In this document: positions 42,312-50,255 of the stretch, piece after piece | How the letters are laid out: the number at the start of each line of letters is the position of its first letter | Position numbering within the stretch: position 1 is the stretch's first letter | Assembly: GCF_902729435.1 (NCBI RefSeq) | Contig: NZ_CACVCG010000052.1 | Location: 1 to 50,541, forward strand | DNA length: 50,541 nt | Direction: 5' to 3' | Source: Magnetospirillum sp. UT-4 | GTDB taxonomy: Bacteria; Pseudomonadota; Alphaproteobacteria; Rhodospirillales; Magnetospirillaceae | The notes under the pieces: model-generated | Told to the model about the DNA's origin: nothing | The model's input: only the letters and a program-made list of their open reading frames with translations | The model's database searches: none | Program-made: the position numbers and the translations under genes

Positions 42312-44411
42312 ATGGGCCGGCTGCGCGTCAAGCTCAGGCTGGGGATCGCTGCGACGTTCCTGTCGCTGGCCGTCCCCCTGACGGCGATCATGATCGCCGC
42401 GTTGTTCCAGCAGAACGTCACTCTTGCCCGGCGGATGGCCGACCAGGCCATGGAGCGGGCCACCCGCGAGGTCGCCACCACGGTGTCGGCGCTGTTCGGC
42501 AACCTGTCCGGGGCGGTGGGCATGTCGGTCTCGTTCGGCCGCGCCCTGCAGGAGGGGGCGCGCCAGCCCGACGCGCTGCGCCCGATGTTCGAGATGCTGC
42601 AGCGCATCCCCGAGGCCTACAGCATCTATTTCGGCACCCACGACGATGGCGGCTTCTACCAGGTGGTGCGGCTGCCCGAAGCGATTTCGGCGTTCGGCCC
42701 CTATCGCCGCAAGCCCCCCGAGGATGCCAGGTGGGTGGTGCGGATCCTCGATTCCTCGTCGGGGGAGCGGCGCGACACCTATGTCTACCTGCGCGACTGG
42801 GGCGACGTGGTCCGGGTGGAGCGGGCCGAGTCCGCCTACGATCCGCGTGCGCGGCCATGGTACCAGAACGCCCTGGCCGACGACCGGGTGGTCAATTCCG
42901 GCGCCTACGTCTTCTCGGGCACCGGACGCCCCGGCCTGACCCTGTCGCAGCGTCTGGTCACCGATGACGGCACCCGGGTCGGGGTGTTCGGCGCCGATCT
43001 GTCCATCGACGCCCTGGGCGAGTTCCTGGCCGGGCGGGGCATCGGGGCGGGGGGCGTCACCTTCATCCTGGACGAGGATTTGCGGCTGGTCGGGTTCCCC
43101 GATGCCGCCAAGGCGGTGACCATCGTCGACGGCAAGGTCGTCCTGGTGGACGGCGCCCAGGTCGACCATCCGGTGGTGTCCGAGGCGGTGCGGGCCCACC
43201 GCGCCGGCGGCGGGCTCTCGCTGCTGGTGGACTCCAAGGCCGACGGCTCGACCTGGCTGGCCGGCTTCCGGCCGTTCCCCGACCAGTTCGGCCGCCGCTG
43301 GACCATCGGCGCCATCGCCGCCGAGGACGAGTTCGTCGGCGCCATCAAGGAGGCGCGGCGCAACATCATCCTGCTGGGCGCCGCCTTCATGGTGGTGGCG
43401 ACGCTGGGCGTGGTGTGGCTGTCCTATCTGCTGTCGCGGCCCATCGACCGGCTGATCGCCGAGACCGAGCGCATCCGCCGCTTCGAGCTCGAGGGCAAGG
43501 TCGAGGTCAGTTCGCCGATCCAGGAAATGGCCATGCTGGCCGCCGCGGTCGGGAGCATGAAGGCAGGCCTGGCCAGCTTCGGCTCCTACGTCCCCAAGAG
43601 CCTGGTCGAGGACATCATCCGCTCGGGCAGCGGCACCAAGGTCGGCGGCGTGCGGCGACCGCTCACCATCATGTTCTCGGACCTGCAGGGCTTCACCTCG
43701 GCCACCGAATCCATGGAACCGGAGCAACTGTTGCACTGGCTGTCGGAATATTTCGACGCCATGTCGAAGGCGGTCCACGACAATCGCGGCACCATCGACA
43801 AGTTCATCGGCGACGCGGTGATGGCCATGTGGAACGCACCGCTCGAGGACGACGACCACGTCGCCAACGCCTGCCGCGCCATGCTGGCCTGTCGTCGGGT
43901 CTGCCATGCCGGCGGCACCGGCGGTCCCGCCCTCAAGACCCGCATGGGCCTGCACACCGGCATCGCGGTGGTGGGCAATGTCGGTTCGCACGACCGCATG
44001 CAGTACACCGCCCTGGGCGCCGTGGTGAACCTGGCATCGCGGGTGGAAAGCCTGAACAAGCAGCTGGGGACCGAATTGCTGGTGACCGGCCCGGTGGCCG
44101 CGGCGGTGGGCGACCGCTTCCTGCTGCGTCCGTTCGGCCCGGTCCTGGTGGTCGGCGCCTCGATCCCGCTGGAGGTGTGCGAGTTGGTGGGCGAGGCCGG
44201 CGAGGCCGCCCCCGGCCTGGACATCTGGAACGCGGCCATGGCGGCCTACCGGGCCGGCCGCTGGGACGAGGCCGTCGCCGGCTTCGAGGCCTATTCGGCC
44301 GGCCGCGGCGAGGACCCGGCGGCCAGCCTGCTGGCCGGCAATGCCCGCCGCTTCGCCCAGTCCGGTGCACCGTCCGATTGGGACGGGGTGCTGCGCTTCA
44401 CCAAGAAGTAG
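42312..44411 (+). CDS. Membrane class III adenylate/guanylate cyclase with extracytoplasmic sensor
   Basis: This is a 699-residue receptor cyclase. A first membrane helix (about 10-33) is followed by a dCache/CHASE-like periplasmic sensor (about 35-350; DPRARPWYQNAL is typical), a second helix (about 355-378), a HAMP-like linker (LLSRPIDRLIAETERIRRFE) and a CHD catalytic domain (about 440-630). Catalytic features: metal Asp in FSDLQGFTS, base-selecting Lys in IDKFIGDAVMAMW, and VNLASR with the transition-state Asn and Arg. The second selectivity residue is Thr (YTALGAVVN) where class IIIa has Asp, as in bicarbonate-responsive class IIIb enzymes. The C-terminal tail is TPR-like. The next gene starts 8 bases later. 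Confidence 0.9.
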   Translation: MGRLRVKLRLGIAATFLSLAVPLTAIMIAALFQQNVTLARRMADQAMERATREVATTVSALFGNLSGAVGMSVSFGRALQEGARQPDALRPMFEMLQRIPEAYSIYFGTHDDGGFYQVVRLPEAISAFGPYRRKPPEDARWVVRILDSSSGERRDTYVYLRDWGDVVRVERAESAYDPRARPWYQNALADDRVVNSGAYVFSGTGRPGLTLSQRLVTDDGTRVGVFGADLSIDALGEFLAGRGIGAGGVTFILDEDLRLVGFPDAAKAVTIVDGKVVLVDGAQVDHPVVSEAVRAHRAGGGLSLLVDSKADGSTWLAGFRPFPDQFGRRWTIGAIAAEDEFVGAIKEARRNIILLGAAFMVVATLGVVWLSYLLSRPIDRLIAETERIRRFELEGKVEVSSPIQEMAMLAAAVGSMKAGLASFGSYVPKSLVEDIIRSGSGTKVGGVRRPLTIMFSDLQGFTSATESMEPEQLLHWLSEYFDAMSKAVHDNRGTIDKFIGDAVMAMWNAPLEDDDHVANACRAMLACRRVCHAGGTGGPALKTRMGLHTGIAVVGNVGSHDRMQYTALGAVVNLASRVESLNKQLGTELLVTGPVAAAVGDRFLLRPFGPVLVVGASIPLEVCELVGEAGEAAPGLDIWNAAMAAYRAGRWDEAVAGFEAYSAGRGEDPAASLLAGNARRFAQSGAPSDWDGVLRFTKK

Positions 44412-44419
44412 GAGGCAGC

Positions 44420-45463
44420 ATGCTCCGGTCCCGACTCGTCCGCCTCGCCATCGCCCTCGCCGCCGCCTGGGCCTGCTGTCCCCTCCAGGCCGGGGCCGAA
44501 CCGCTGGCCATCCTGCTGGCGCATACCCACCCGCAGCGGTCCGACCTCGACCCGCTGGCCGCCGCTGCCGCCGAGTTCCGTGCCCAGGTCGCCAGCCGGT
44601 CGGCGGGGGCCATGAAGGTCGACGTGCTGGCCGACGGTGTGGTCGGCAACGATGCCTCGATCCTGCGCCTGAGCGGCGAGGGTGTCATCCATGGCGGGCT
44701 GGTGGCCATGTCCGCCGCCGCCGCCGCCTATCCGCCGCTGCTGGCCACCCAGGTGCCGTTCGCCTTCGCCGAGGTGGAGCAGGCCCGCGCCGTCTTCGCC
44801 GGGCCGCTGGCCGCCCGGCTGGGCGAGGACATGGCGGCGCGGAGCCCGGTGCGGCTGGCCGGCTTCGTCGATTCCGGCGGCTTCGACATCATCACCAACC
44901 TGGATCGCGACGTCTCCACGCCCGAGGAGATGTGGGGCCTGCGCATGCGCGCCCTGCTGGGCTACGCCCCCGAGGAGGCCATGATCCGCGCCCTCGAGGC
45001 CCATCCGGTGGGGGTCTCGCTGCGCGACGAGCGCGGCGCCCTGGCCTCGACCCTGATCGACGGCCAGGCCGGCACCATCGCCACCATCCTGGTGCGCGGC
45101 CTTGACGCGCTGCAGGGGCACGCCACCATCACCAATCACCTGTACGCGCCCTATGTCTGGGTGTGGAACGCCAGCTTCCTGGCCAAACTGGATGCGGACC
45201 AGAGACGGATCGTCGACGAGGCGGCCGCCGCTGCCATCCACCGCGCCGAACGGAAGGCCGACGCGCTGGTTGGTCAGGGCCGCGGCGAGGCGGTCCTGGC
45301 CCGGCGGATGGTGGTGCACAAGCTCTCTCCGGCCGAACGCGAGGCTTTCCGCGAGGCAATGCGGCCGGCGGTGGAGGAGGCCCTGCGCACCGATTTGGGC
45401 GAGGCGGATGGCCGTTGGCTCGACCTGTTCATCGCGGCCGCCGGCCCTACCGCACGTCCCTGA
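44420..45463 (+). CDS. TRAP-type solute-binding protein (DctP family), orphan
   Basis: This is a 347-residue periplasmic binding protein. A signal peptide occupies about residues 1-27 (cleavage after AGA). It has the DctP fold pattern with LAHTHPQRSDLDPLAAAAAEF near the N-terminus, the substrate-carboxylate Arg in MRALLG and the later VWVWNASFLAKLDADQR. No DctQ/DctM permease genes are adjacent. GGAGG overlaps the cyclase stop, so expression is coupled to the adenylate cyclase. It may present ligand to the cyclase's periplasmic sensor, which is inference. Its last 17 bases overlap the convergent TonB-like gene. Confidence 0.85.
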   Translation: MLRSRLVRLAIALAAAWACCPLQAGAEPLAILLAHTHPQRSDLDPLAAAAAEFRAQVASRSAGAMKVDVLADGVVGNDASILRLSGEGVIHGGLVAMSAAAAAYPPLLATQVPFAFAEVEQARAVFAGPLAARLGEDMAARSPVRLAGFVDSGGFDIITNLDRDVSTPEEMWGLRMRALLGYAPEEAMIRALEAHPVGVSLRDERGALASTLIDGQAGTIATILVRGLDALQGHATITNHLYAPYVWVWNASFLAKLDADQRRIVDEAAAAAIHRAERKADALVGQGRGEAVLARRMVVHKLSPAEREAFREAMRPAVEEALRTDLGEADGRWLDLFIAAAGPTARP

Positions 45464-46064
45464 ACCGGAATTCCAGCCGCACCGGGAACGGCGCCTTGGC
45501 CTTCAAGGCGTCGGTCAGGCGCAGGGGCTGGGCGTCGCGGATGGCTTTGTAGAAGGCGTCGACGGTGCGCCGCTCCAGCGATTTCGGCGGCAGGCGGGGA
45601 TAGCCGTCGAAGACCTCGGCCGGGTTCCACGGGCGCCGGGAATCGTATTCCCCGGCGAAATGGCCATCGGCGCCCACCGTCACCCGCACCGTGACCTCGC
45701 CTTCAGGCGCCCCCTTCAGCTCGGGCGGCGGCGTCCAGTGGCGGACCACCTGGGCCAGCACGAAATCGCGCTCGTTCCGGGTCGGCGGCTGCGGGCGGGT
45801 CGGGCGGGCGGTGACGGACGCGGTCGGCCGGCTGTCGGGCGGCGCGGCGTCCAGGTTGGGGATCTGGCGCGGCGCCTCCTGCCGGGCGGGAGCGGCCGGC
45901 GCCTCCGGGGCCTTCGGCGATGGCGCGGTCGCGGGCGGCGCCACCAGCTCCACCGTCACCGCCTGCGGTTCGGGGGCCAAATCGGGAAGCTCGGGGCCGA
46001 TCCAGGCCAGCAGCAGGGCCAGGTGCAGCAGCGCCGACAGCAGCGGCGGCAACAGGCGGCGCAT
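45447..46064 (-). CDS. TonB/TolA-like C-terminal protein
   Basis: This is a 205-residue protein with one N-terminal membrane helix (about 8-27), a short Pro/Ala-rich stalk (about 35-100; PKAPEAPAAPARQEAP) and a C-terminal domain (about 105-205; VLAQVVRHWTPPPELKG ... VTVRVTVGADGHF) that resembles TolA/TonB energy-transducer ends. It could link an inner-membrane complex to an outer-membrane partner. ATG 46064 starts one base after the MFS stop, so it is translationally coupled to the MFS-YdjC genes. Its 3' end overlaps the convergent DctP gene by 17 bases. No ExbB/ExbD gene is next to it. Confidence 0.75.
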   Translation of the reverse strand: MRRLLPPLLSALLHLALLLAWIGPELPDLAPEPQAVTVELVAPPATAPSPKAPEAPAAPARQEAPRQIPNLDAAPPDSRPTASVTARPTRPQPPTRNERDFVLAQVVRHWTPPPELKGAPEGEVTVRVTVGADGHFAGEYDSRRPWNPAEVFDGYPRLPPKSLERRTVDAFYKAIRDAQPLRLTDALKAKAPFPVRLEFRFRDVR

Positions 46065-46065
46065 G

Positions 46066-47223
46066 TCAGCACACCCGGCCGCCATGCCAGCGCCGCATCA
46101 GGCCCAGGGCGGCGGCGGTGGCGAGCAGGCTCAAGGCCGCCATGGCGAGAAAGGCCAGCGCTCCGGCCTGCTGGAACAGGGCGCCGGCCAGCGGGCTCAT
46201 CAGCCCCGGCGCCACCCCCATGGCCAGCGCCGAATAGACCGCCTGGGCGCGGGCCGACAGGCCCGCGGGCACCGCCCGCTGGATGAAGTGCATGGCGCCC
46301 AGATGGGCGCAGCCGAAGGTGGCGGCGTGCAGCAGCTGGGCCATTGCCAGCACCGGCACCGAGGCGGTCAGGCCCAGCACCAGCCAGCGCGCCACGCCGC
46401 AGCCGGCGGCGGCCAGCAGCAGCCCGGCGGGGCCGAAGCGGGCCACCGCCCGGCCGGAGAAGGCGAACAGCACGATCTCGGCCAGCACCCCTTCCGACCA
46501 CAGCAGGCCGATGGTGGAATCGCTGATGCCGGCCTGCTTCCAGGACAGGGTGGCGAAGCCGTAATAGACCGTGTGCGAGGCATGGTTGAGGGCGCTGGCG
46601 GTGGCGAACAACAGGAACACGCTACTGCCCAGCAGCGGCGTCAGGCGCGGCCGTTCGGTGCCTTCCTCGTGGTGGGCGCGGGCGTCGGGCAGGGTCGCGC
46701 AGCTCAGGGCGGTGGCACCCAAGGCGCCGCCGATCAGCCACACCAGCACCAGCGGCGACACCACTTCCAGCAGGCGGCCGACCAGGACGGCGGCGACGAT
46801 GAAGGCCAGCGAGCCCCACAGCCGGATGCGGCCGTAATCCAGCCGTTGCGCCTGGGTCACCATCATGGCCAGGCTTTCGCCCACCGGCATGATGCCCGAC
46901 CACAGGCCCACCGCGGCGATGGTGACGCCCAGGATCTGCCAGAAGCCCTCGGCGAAGGCGAAGCCGGTCCACGCCAGGGTGGCGCCCAGGGCCAGGACCA
47001 GCATGGGCTTCCTGCGGTCGCCGCGGCGATCGACGGCGTGTCCGACCAGCGGGTTGACCGCCACCTTGACCAGGAACGTGCTGGCGATCACCAGCCCGAT
47101 CTCGGTGGCGGTCAGGCCCTTGGCCTCCAGCCACAGCGGCCAGAACGGCAGGTGGATGCCGACCGCGGCGAACAGGGCGACGTAATAGGCGGACAGGCGA
47201 AGGCCCGCACCGGAAAAGGTCAT
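46066..47223 (-). CDS. MFS transporter, PPP/HcaT-like
   Basis: This is a 385-residue inner-membrane transporter with about twelve hydrophobic helices. The loop between helices 2 and 3 reads GHAVDRRGDRRKP, the MFS signature region, and RLDYGRIRLWGSLAFI is typical of the small PPP (3-phenylpropionate permease-like) or nucleoside-proton symporter families. Substrate unknown. ATG 47223 overlaps the YdjC stop as ATGA and its own stop abuts the TonB-like start, so the three genes are one operon. Its membership in a carbohydrate-modifying operon suggests a sugar or lipid-linked substrate, but this is weak. Confidence 0.82.
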   Translation of the reverse strand: MTFSGAGLRLSAYYVALFAAVGIHLPFWPLWLEAKGLTATEIGLVIASTFLVKVAVNPLVGHAVDRRGDRRKPMLVLALGATLAWTGFAFAEGFWQILGVTIAAVGLWSGIMPVGESLAMMVTQAQRLDYGRIRLWGSLAFIVAAVLVGRLLEVVSPLVLVWLIGGALGATALSCATLPDARAHHEEGTERPRLTPLLGSSVFLLFATASALNHASHTVYYGFATLSWKQAGISDSTIGLLWSEGVLAEIVLFAFSGRAVARFGPAGLLLAAAGCGVARWLVLGLTASVPVLAMAQLLHAATFGCAHLGAMHFIQRAVPAGLSARAQAVYSALAMGVAPGLMSPLAGALFQQAGALAFLAMAALSLLATAAALGLMRRWHGGRVC

Positions 47224-48065
47224 GGCGACAGCCGCGCCAGGGTCAGGCCCCGCCTGGCGAGGGAACGCACCATGTCGTCCGAGGCGAGGAAGCGGTATTC
47301 CACCTCGCGCTGGTGGGTCAGGGTGTCGGCTGCCTCCAGCGCCGCGTCCACATGGCCGGGATGGACCATCATCAGGGTGCGCGGCCCGGGGCGGTCGGTG
47401 AAGCGCTCGAACAGCCGGTCGAAGGGGATGCGCCCGGAGAAGTCGTAGACGCCCCGGAACGAGCGGTTGTGCGGCACCCCGGCCGATTTCAGGCGGCGGC
47501 GGAAGCCCTGGCCCAGCTCCGAGATGACCAGGGCGCGCAGCGGCGAGACGCCGCGGGCGATGATGGCGGCACGCGGCTCGACGCAGCTGCGGAACCAGCC
47601 CTTGCCGCCCAGGCGGCGGCGCCACAGGCCGATCACCGCCTCGCCGATGCCAGGCAGCTGGTGGACGTGGTGATGGCCGTCGAGGAAGTCGGGGGGGCGG
47701 CCGAAGGCGGCCTCGAAGGCGTCGATCTGGCGCTCCAGCTCGACGGCGATCTCGGCGGTGTCGAGGCGGCGGGCCAGCGCCAGCTTGAGCAGAACCGGGA
47801 GCGGCGGCAGCCGGCCGGCGGGGGCCAGCGCCGGCATCGGCCCCAGCGGGCTCTGGTCGGTCAGTGTCAGGTGGAGCCCGATATCGGCAAGCCCGTCCAG
47901 CGGCTTCAGCGCCGCCGCCGCCTCGGGCCAGTGGGCCGAGCCGGTCATGCAGCCGGTGGCCTGCAGCCGGCCCATGCCGATCAGCGCGCGAATGGCGTCG
48001 GACACCCCGGGGGCGAGGCCGTAATCGTCGGCGCACAGGGTGATGGCGGGGCGGGTGTGGCTCAT
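47220..48065 (-). CDS. YdjC/ChbG/HpnK-family carbohydrate deacetylase
   Basis: This is a 281-residue metal-dependent deacetylase. Metal-site motifs are present: LCADDYGLAPGVSDAI (first Asp pair at about 12-13), LDGHHHVHQLP (His motif at about 127-135) and MMVHPGH. The family removes acetyl groups from chito-oligosaccharides (ChbG), from polyprenyl-phosphate-linked aminosugars (NaxD) or serves hopanoid clusters (HpnK). The divergent glycosyltransferase 44 bases away, of the polyprenyl-phosphate type, favours a NaxD-like role. Its start codons are ATG 48065; the stop overlaps the MFS start. Confidence 0.88.
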   Translation of the reverse strand: MSHTRPAITLCADDYGLAPGVSDAIRALIGMGRLQATGCMTGSAHWPEAAAALKPLDGLADIGLHLTLTDQSPLGPMPALAPAGRLPPLPVLLKLALARRLDTAEIAVELERQIDAFEAAFGRPPDFLDGHHHVHQLPGIGEAVIGLWRRRLGGKGWFRSCVEPRAAIIARGVSPLRALVISELGQGFRRRLKSAGVPHNRSFRGVYDFSGRIPFDRLFERFTDRPGPRTLMMVHPGHVDAALEAADTLTHQREVEYRFLASDDMVRSLARRGLTLARLSP

Positions 48066-48109
48066 CGGCGTTCGTTGACCGGTTCTTTGGAATTCATCAC
48101 ACTGGCGGC

Positions 48110-49105
48110 ATGTCGATCATCACGCAAGAGCCCCAGGTCCCCGAAGCGGCCGCCGCCACCACGCCGGTGCTGTCGCTGGTGGTGCCCATGTTCAACGAAT
48201 CCGCCAATGTCGATGGCCTGTTCGCCAGGCTGGCCGGGGTGTTGGCGGACATCGGCGTGACCTACGAGATCGTCTGCGTCGACGACGGCAGCCGCGACGA
48301 CACGGTGGCCCGGGTGGTCGAGCACCATCGCCGCGACCCGAGGATAAGGCTGGTCGAATTGTCGCGCAACTTCGGCAAGGAGCTGGCGCTGACCGCCGGG
48401 CTGCAGCACGCCAGCGGCCGCGCCGTGGTGATGATCGACGCCGACCTGCAGCATCCGCCCGAGGCCATCGCCGCCATGCTGGAGAAATGGCGCGAGGGCT
48501 TCGAGATGGTGATCGCGGTGCGTCGCGACCGCGAGAACGAAAGCGCCTTGAAGCGGGCCGGCGCGCGCGCCTTCTACCGCCTGTTCGAGGAAGTCTCGGA
48601 CGTGCGGTTGCCGCCGGGGGCCGGCGATTTCCGCCTGCTCGACCGCAAGGTGGTGGACGTGCTCAATGCCATGCCCGAGCACACCCGCTTCATGAAGGGC
48701 CTGTACGCCTGGGTCGGCTTTCGCCAGACCACCATTCCCTACGACGTGGCGCCGCGCGCCGGCGGGGTCACCAAATTCAACTATTTCCGCCTCTACCGGC
48801 TGGCCATCGACGGCATCACCGCCTTCACCGACGTGCCGCTCAAGGTGTGGACCTTCATCGGCATGCTGGTGGCGGCCTTCGCGCTGCTGTACGGCCTGCT
48901 GTTCATCGTCAAGACGCTGATCCTGGGCATCGACGTGCCGGGCTATCCCTCGTTGATCGTCGCCACCATGTTCTTCGCCGGGGTGCAGCTCATCAGCCTG
49001 GGCGTGATCGGCGAGTATCTCGGCCGCGTCTTCTCCGAGGTCAAGCGTCGCCCGCTCTATGTGGTGCGCGGGCTGTACGGGCTGGAGCGGGGCGAAAAGC
49101 GGTAA
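48110..49105 (+). CDS. Family 2 glycosyltransferase, polyprenyl-phosphate type
   Basis: This is a 331-residue membrane-anchored GT2 enzyme of the DPMS/GtrB/ArnC group, which moves a sugar from a nucleotide donor to undecaprenyl phosphate. Visible are VVPMFNESANVDGLF, VDDGSRDDT, the metal-binding DADLQHPPE, and GDFRLLDRKV. Two C-terminal membrane helices (about 240-265 and 280-305) follow. No flippase or GT-C gene is adjacent. It is divergent from the YdjC deacetylase gene, 44 bases apart, so they could share control. Possible product: undecaprenyl-phosphate-aminosugar for lipid A or polysaccharide modification. Confidence 0.9.
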   Translation: MSIITQEPQVPEAAAATTPVLSLVVPMFNESANVDGLFARLAGVLADIGVTYEIVCVDDGSRDDTVARVVEHHRRDPRIRLVELSRNFGKELALTAGLQHASGRAVVMIDADLQHPPEAIAAMLEKWREGFEMVIAVRRDRENESALKRAGARAFYRLFEEVSDVRLPPGAGDFRLLDRKVVDVLNAMPEHTRFMKGLYAWVGFRQTTIPYDVAPRAGGVTKFNYFRLYRLAIDGITAFTDVPLKVWTFIGMLVAAFALLYGLLFIVKTLILGIDVPGYPSLIVATMFFAGVQLISLGVIGEYLGRVFSEVKRRPLYVVRGLYGLERGEKR

Positions 49106-49189
49106 TCCTTGCCCTTCCCTGGTCACACCGATCAGCCTCATCGATTTCGTAGATTCACCTCGTGGACAGTCACGCGAGGGAGAATCACC

Positions 49190-49339
49190 ATGACCGACCT
49201 GTTCTTCGAGGACCTGCGGCGCATCGTCCTGACCCTGCTGTTCCTCGTCGCCTTCGGCTGGGTCGCCGCCCAGATGCTGCCGGGACCGGCCGAAGCGGCG
49301 GATTTACCGTCCGTTCATGGCGGCTTTATACGGACGTAA
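49190..49339 (+). CDS. Small single-span membrane protein, 49 aa
   Basis: This is a 49-residue protein with one hydrophobic helix (about 12-29, VLTLLFLVAFGWVAAQML) after an acidic start MTDLFFEDLRR. GGGAG lies nine bases before ATG 49190. I do not recognise it. It is 84 bases after the glycosyltransferase and 47 bases before the PilZ gene, all on the same strand, and could be co-transcribed with either. Confidence 0.6.
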   Translation: MTDLFFEDLRRIVLTLLFLVAFGWVAAQMLPGPAEAADLPSVHGGFIRT

Positions 49340-49386
49340 TACGGCTGTGATATGTCAATGGTGTCTGCATTCGATCCGGGGACGCC

Positions 49387-49776
49387 ATGAACAGCTACAG
49401 CCGCATCCGCCGCACCCTTACCTCGCGCATGGCCAACACCCAGACCGACGACCGCCGGCGCTTCCAGCGCTATACCGGCGCCGGCATGACCGCCATCCTG
49501 AATGGCAAGGTGGTCGATGTGGACGACGTCTCCCTGGGCGGGTTGCGGCTGCCCCGCATGGAGCTGGCCCGCGGCACCGAGTTGACGGTGCAGCTGATGC
49601 CGCGGGTGGGCGACCGCCTGCTGGTCAATGAAAACATCCACGTGCGGACCATGGTGGTGCGCAATTGCGACGCGTGGACCCACCTGCACTTCACCGCCAT
49701 GACCTATACCATCGCCAAGGCCATCATCCGCCACATGGGGCGGGTCACCGGGGTCAAGCCGTTCATGGTGCGGTAG
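49387..49776 (+). CDS. PilZ-domain protein (c-di-GMP receptor)
   Basis: This is a 129-residue protein consisting of a PilZ domain. The c-di-GMP-binding RxxxR motif is in DDRRRFQRY (21-29) and the second motif DxSxxG is in DVSLGGLRL (45-53). The domain is otherwise stand-alone, as in YcgR-like or DgrA-like small receptors. The start ATG 49387 has GGGGA eight bases upstream. It could read out the two EAL proteins elsewhere in the window, though no direct link is visible. Confidence 0.85.
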   Translation: MNSYSRIRRTLTSRMANTQTDDRRRFQRYTGAGMTAILNGKVVDVDDVSLGGLRLPRMELARGTELTVQLMPRVGDRLLVNENIHVRTMVVRNCDAWTHLHFTAMTYTIAKAIIRHMGRVTGVKPFMVR

Positions 49777-49840
49777 GGCGGGCGCCGCAGGGGCCTCCTG
49801 CTCGTCCCCCTCACTCGTCATGCCCGGGCTTGACCCACTT

Positions 49841-50139
49841 CTGTCCGGTTTAATTTTCGGATTGCAGCCCTTGGTGACGGCTGCGTCCAGGGTGACGCTG
49901 GCCGAAGTAGACAGGATTACCCTCGCCCGCTTGCGGGAGAGGGAGGGGCCCGTCGCGACAGCGACGGGAGGGAGAGGGTGCGCGCCGCGAGGTGCGCTTC
50001 GCGACAGCGAAAGCGCTGGTTTCTCCAGGTCTTGGGCGCGCCGACGCGCGCCGCCCTCACCCCGGCTCGCTGGCGCTCGCCCCCCTCTCCCGCAAGCGGG
50101 CGAGGGGGGCAATTGCCAGCCGAAATTTAAACCGGACAG
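49841..50139. mobile_element. 299-bp MITE-like element with 20-bp terminal inverted repeats
   Basis: Ends 49841-49860 (CTGTCCGGTTTAATTTTCGG) and 50120-50139 are inverted copies with one mismatch. A second inverted pair lies inside (about 49919-49945 CCCTCGCCCGCTTGCGGGAGAGGG, and about 50083-50108). The centre holds further short palindromes. No protein is encoded. A 12-base direct repeat GGGCTTGACCCA occurs on both sides (49826-49837 and 50144-50155), suggesting insertion into, or pairing with, a common dispersed repeat. The rest of 49777-50255 shows no gene. Confidence 0.7.
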
Positions 50140-50255
50140 CCGTGGGCTTGACCCAGGGCTGTCCGCCACCGGGCTCGCCTCACAAGGTGGGCTCCAGTTG
50201 AAGCGACGGCGGCACGGGGTGGGAAGACGCCAAACCGGTTTATTTTCATCCCCTG

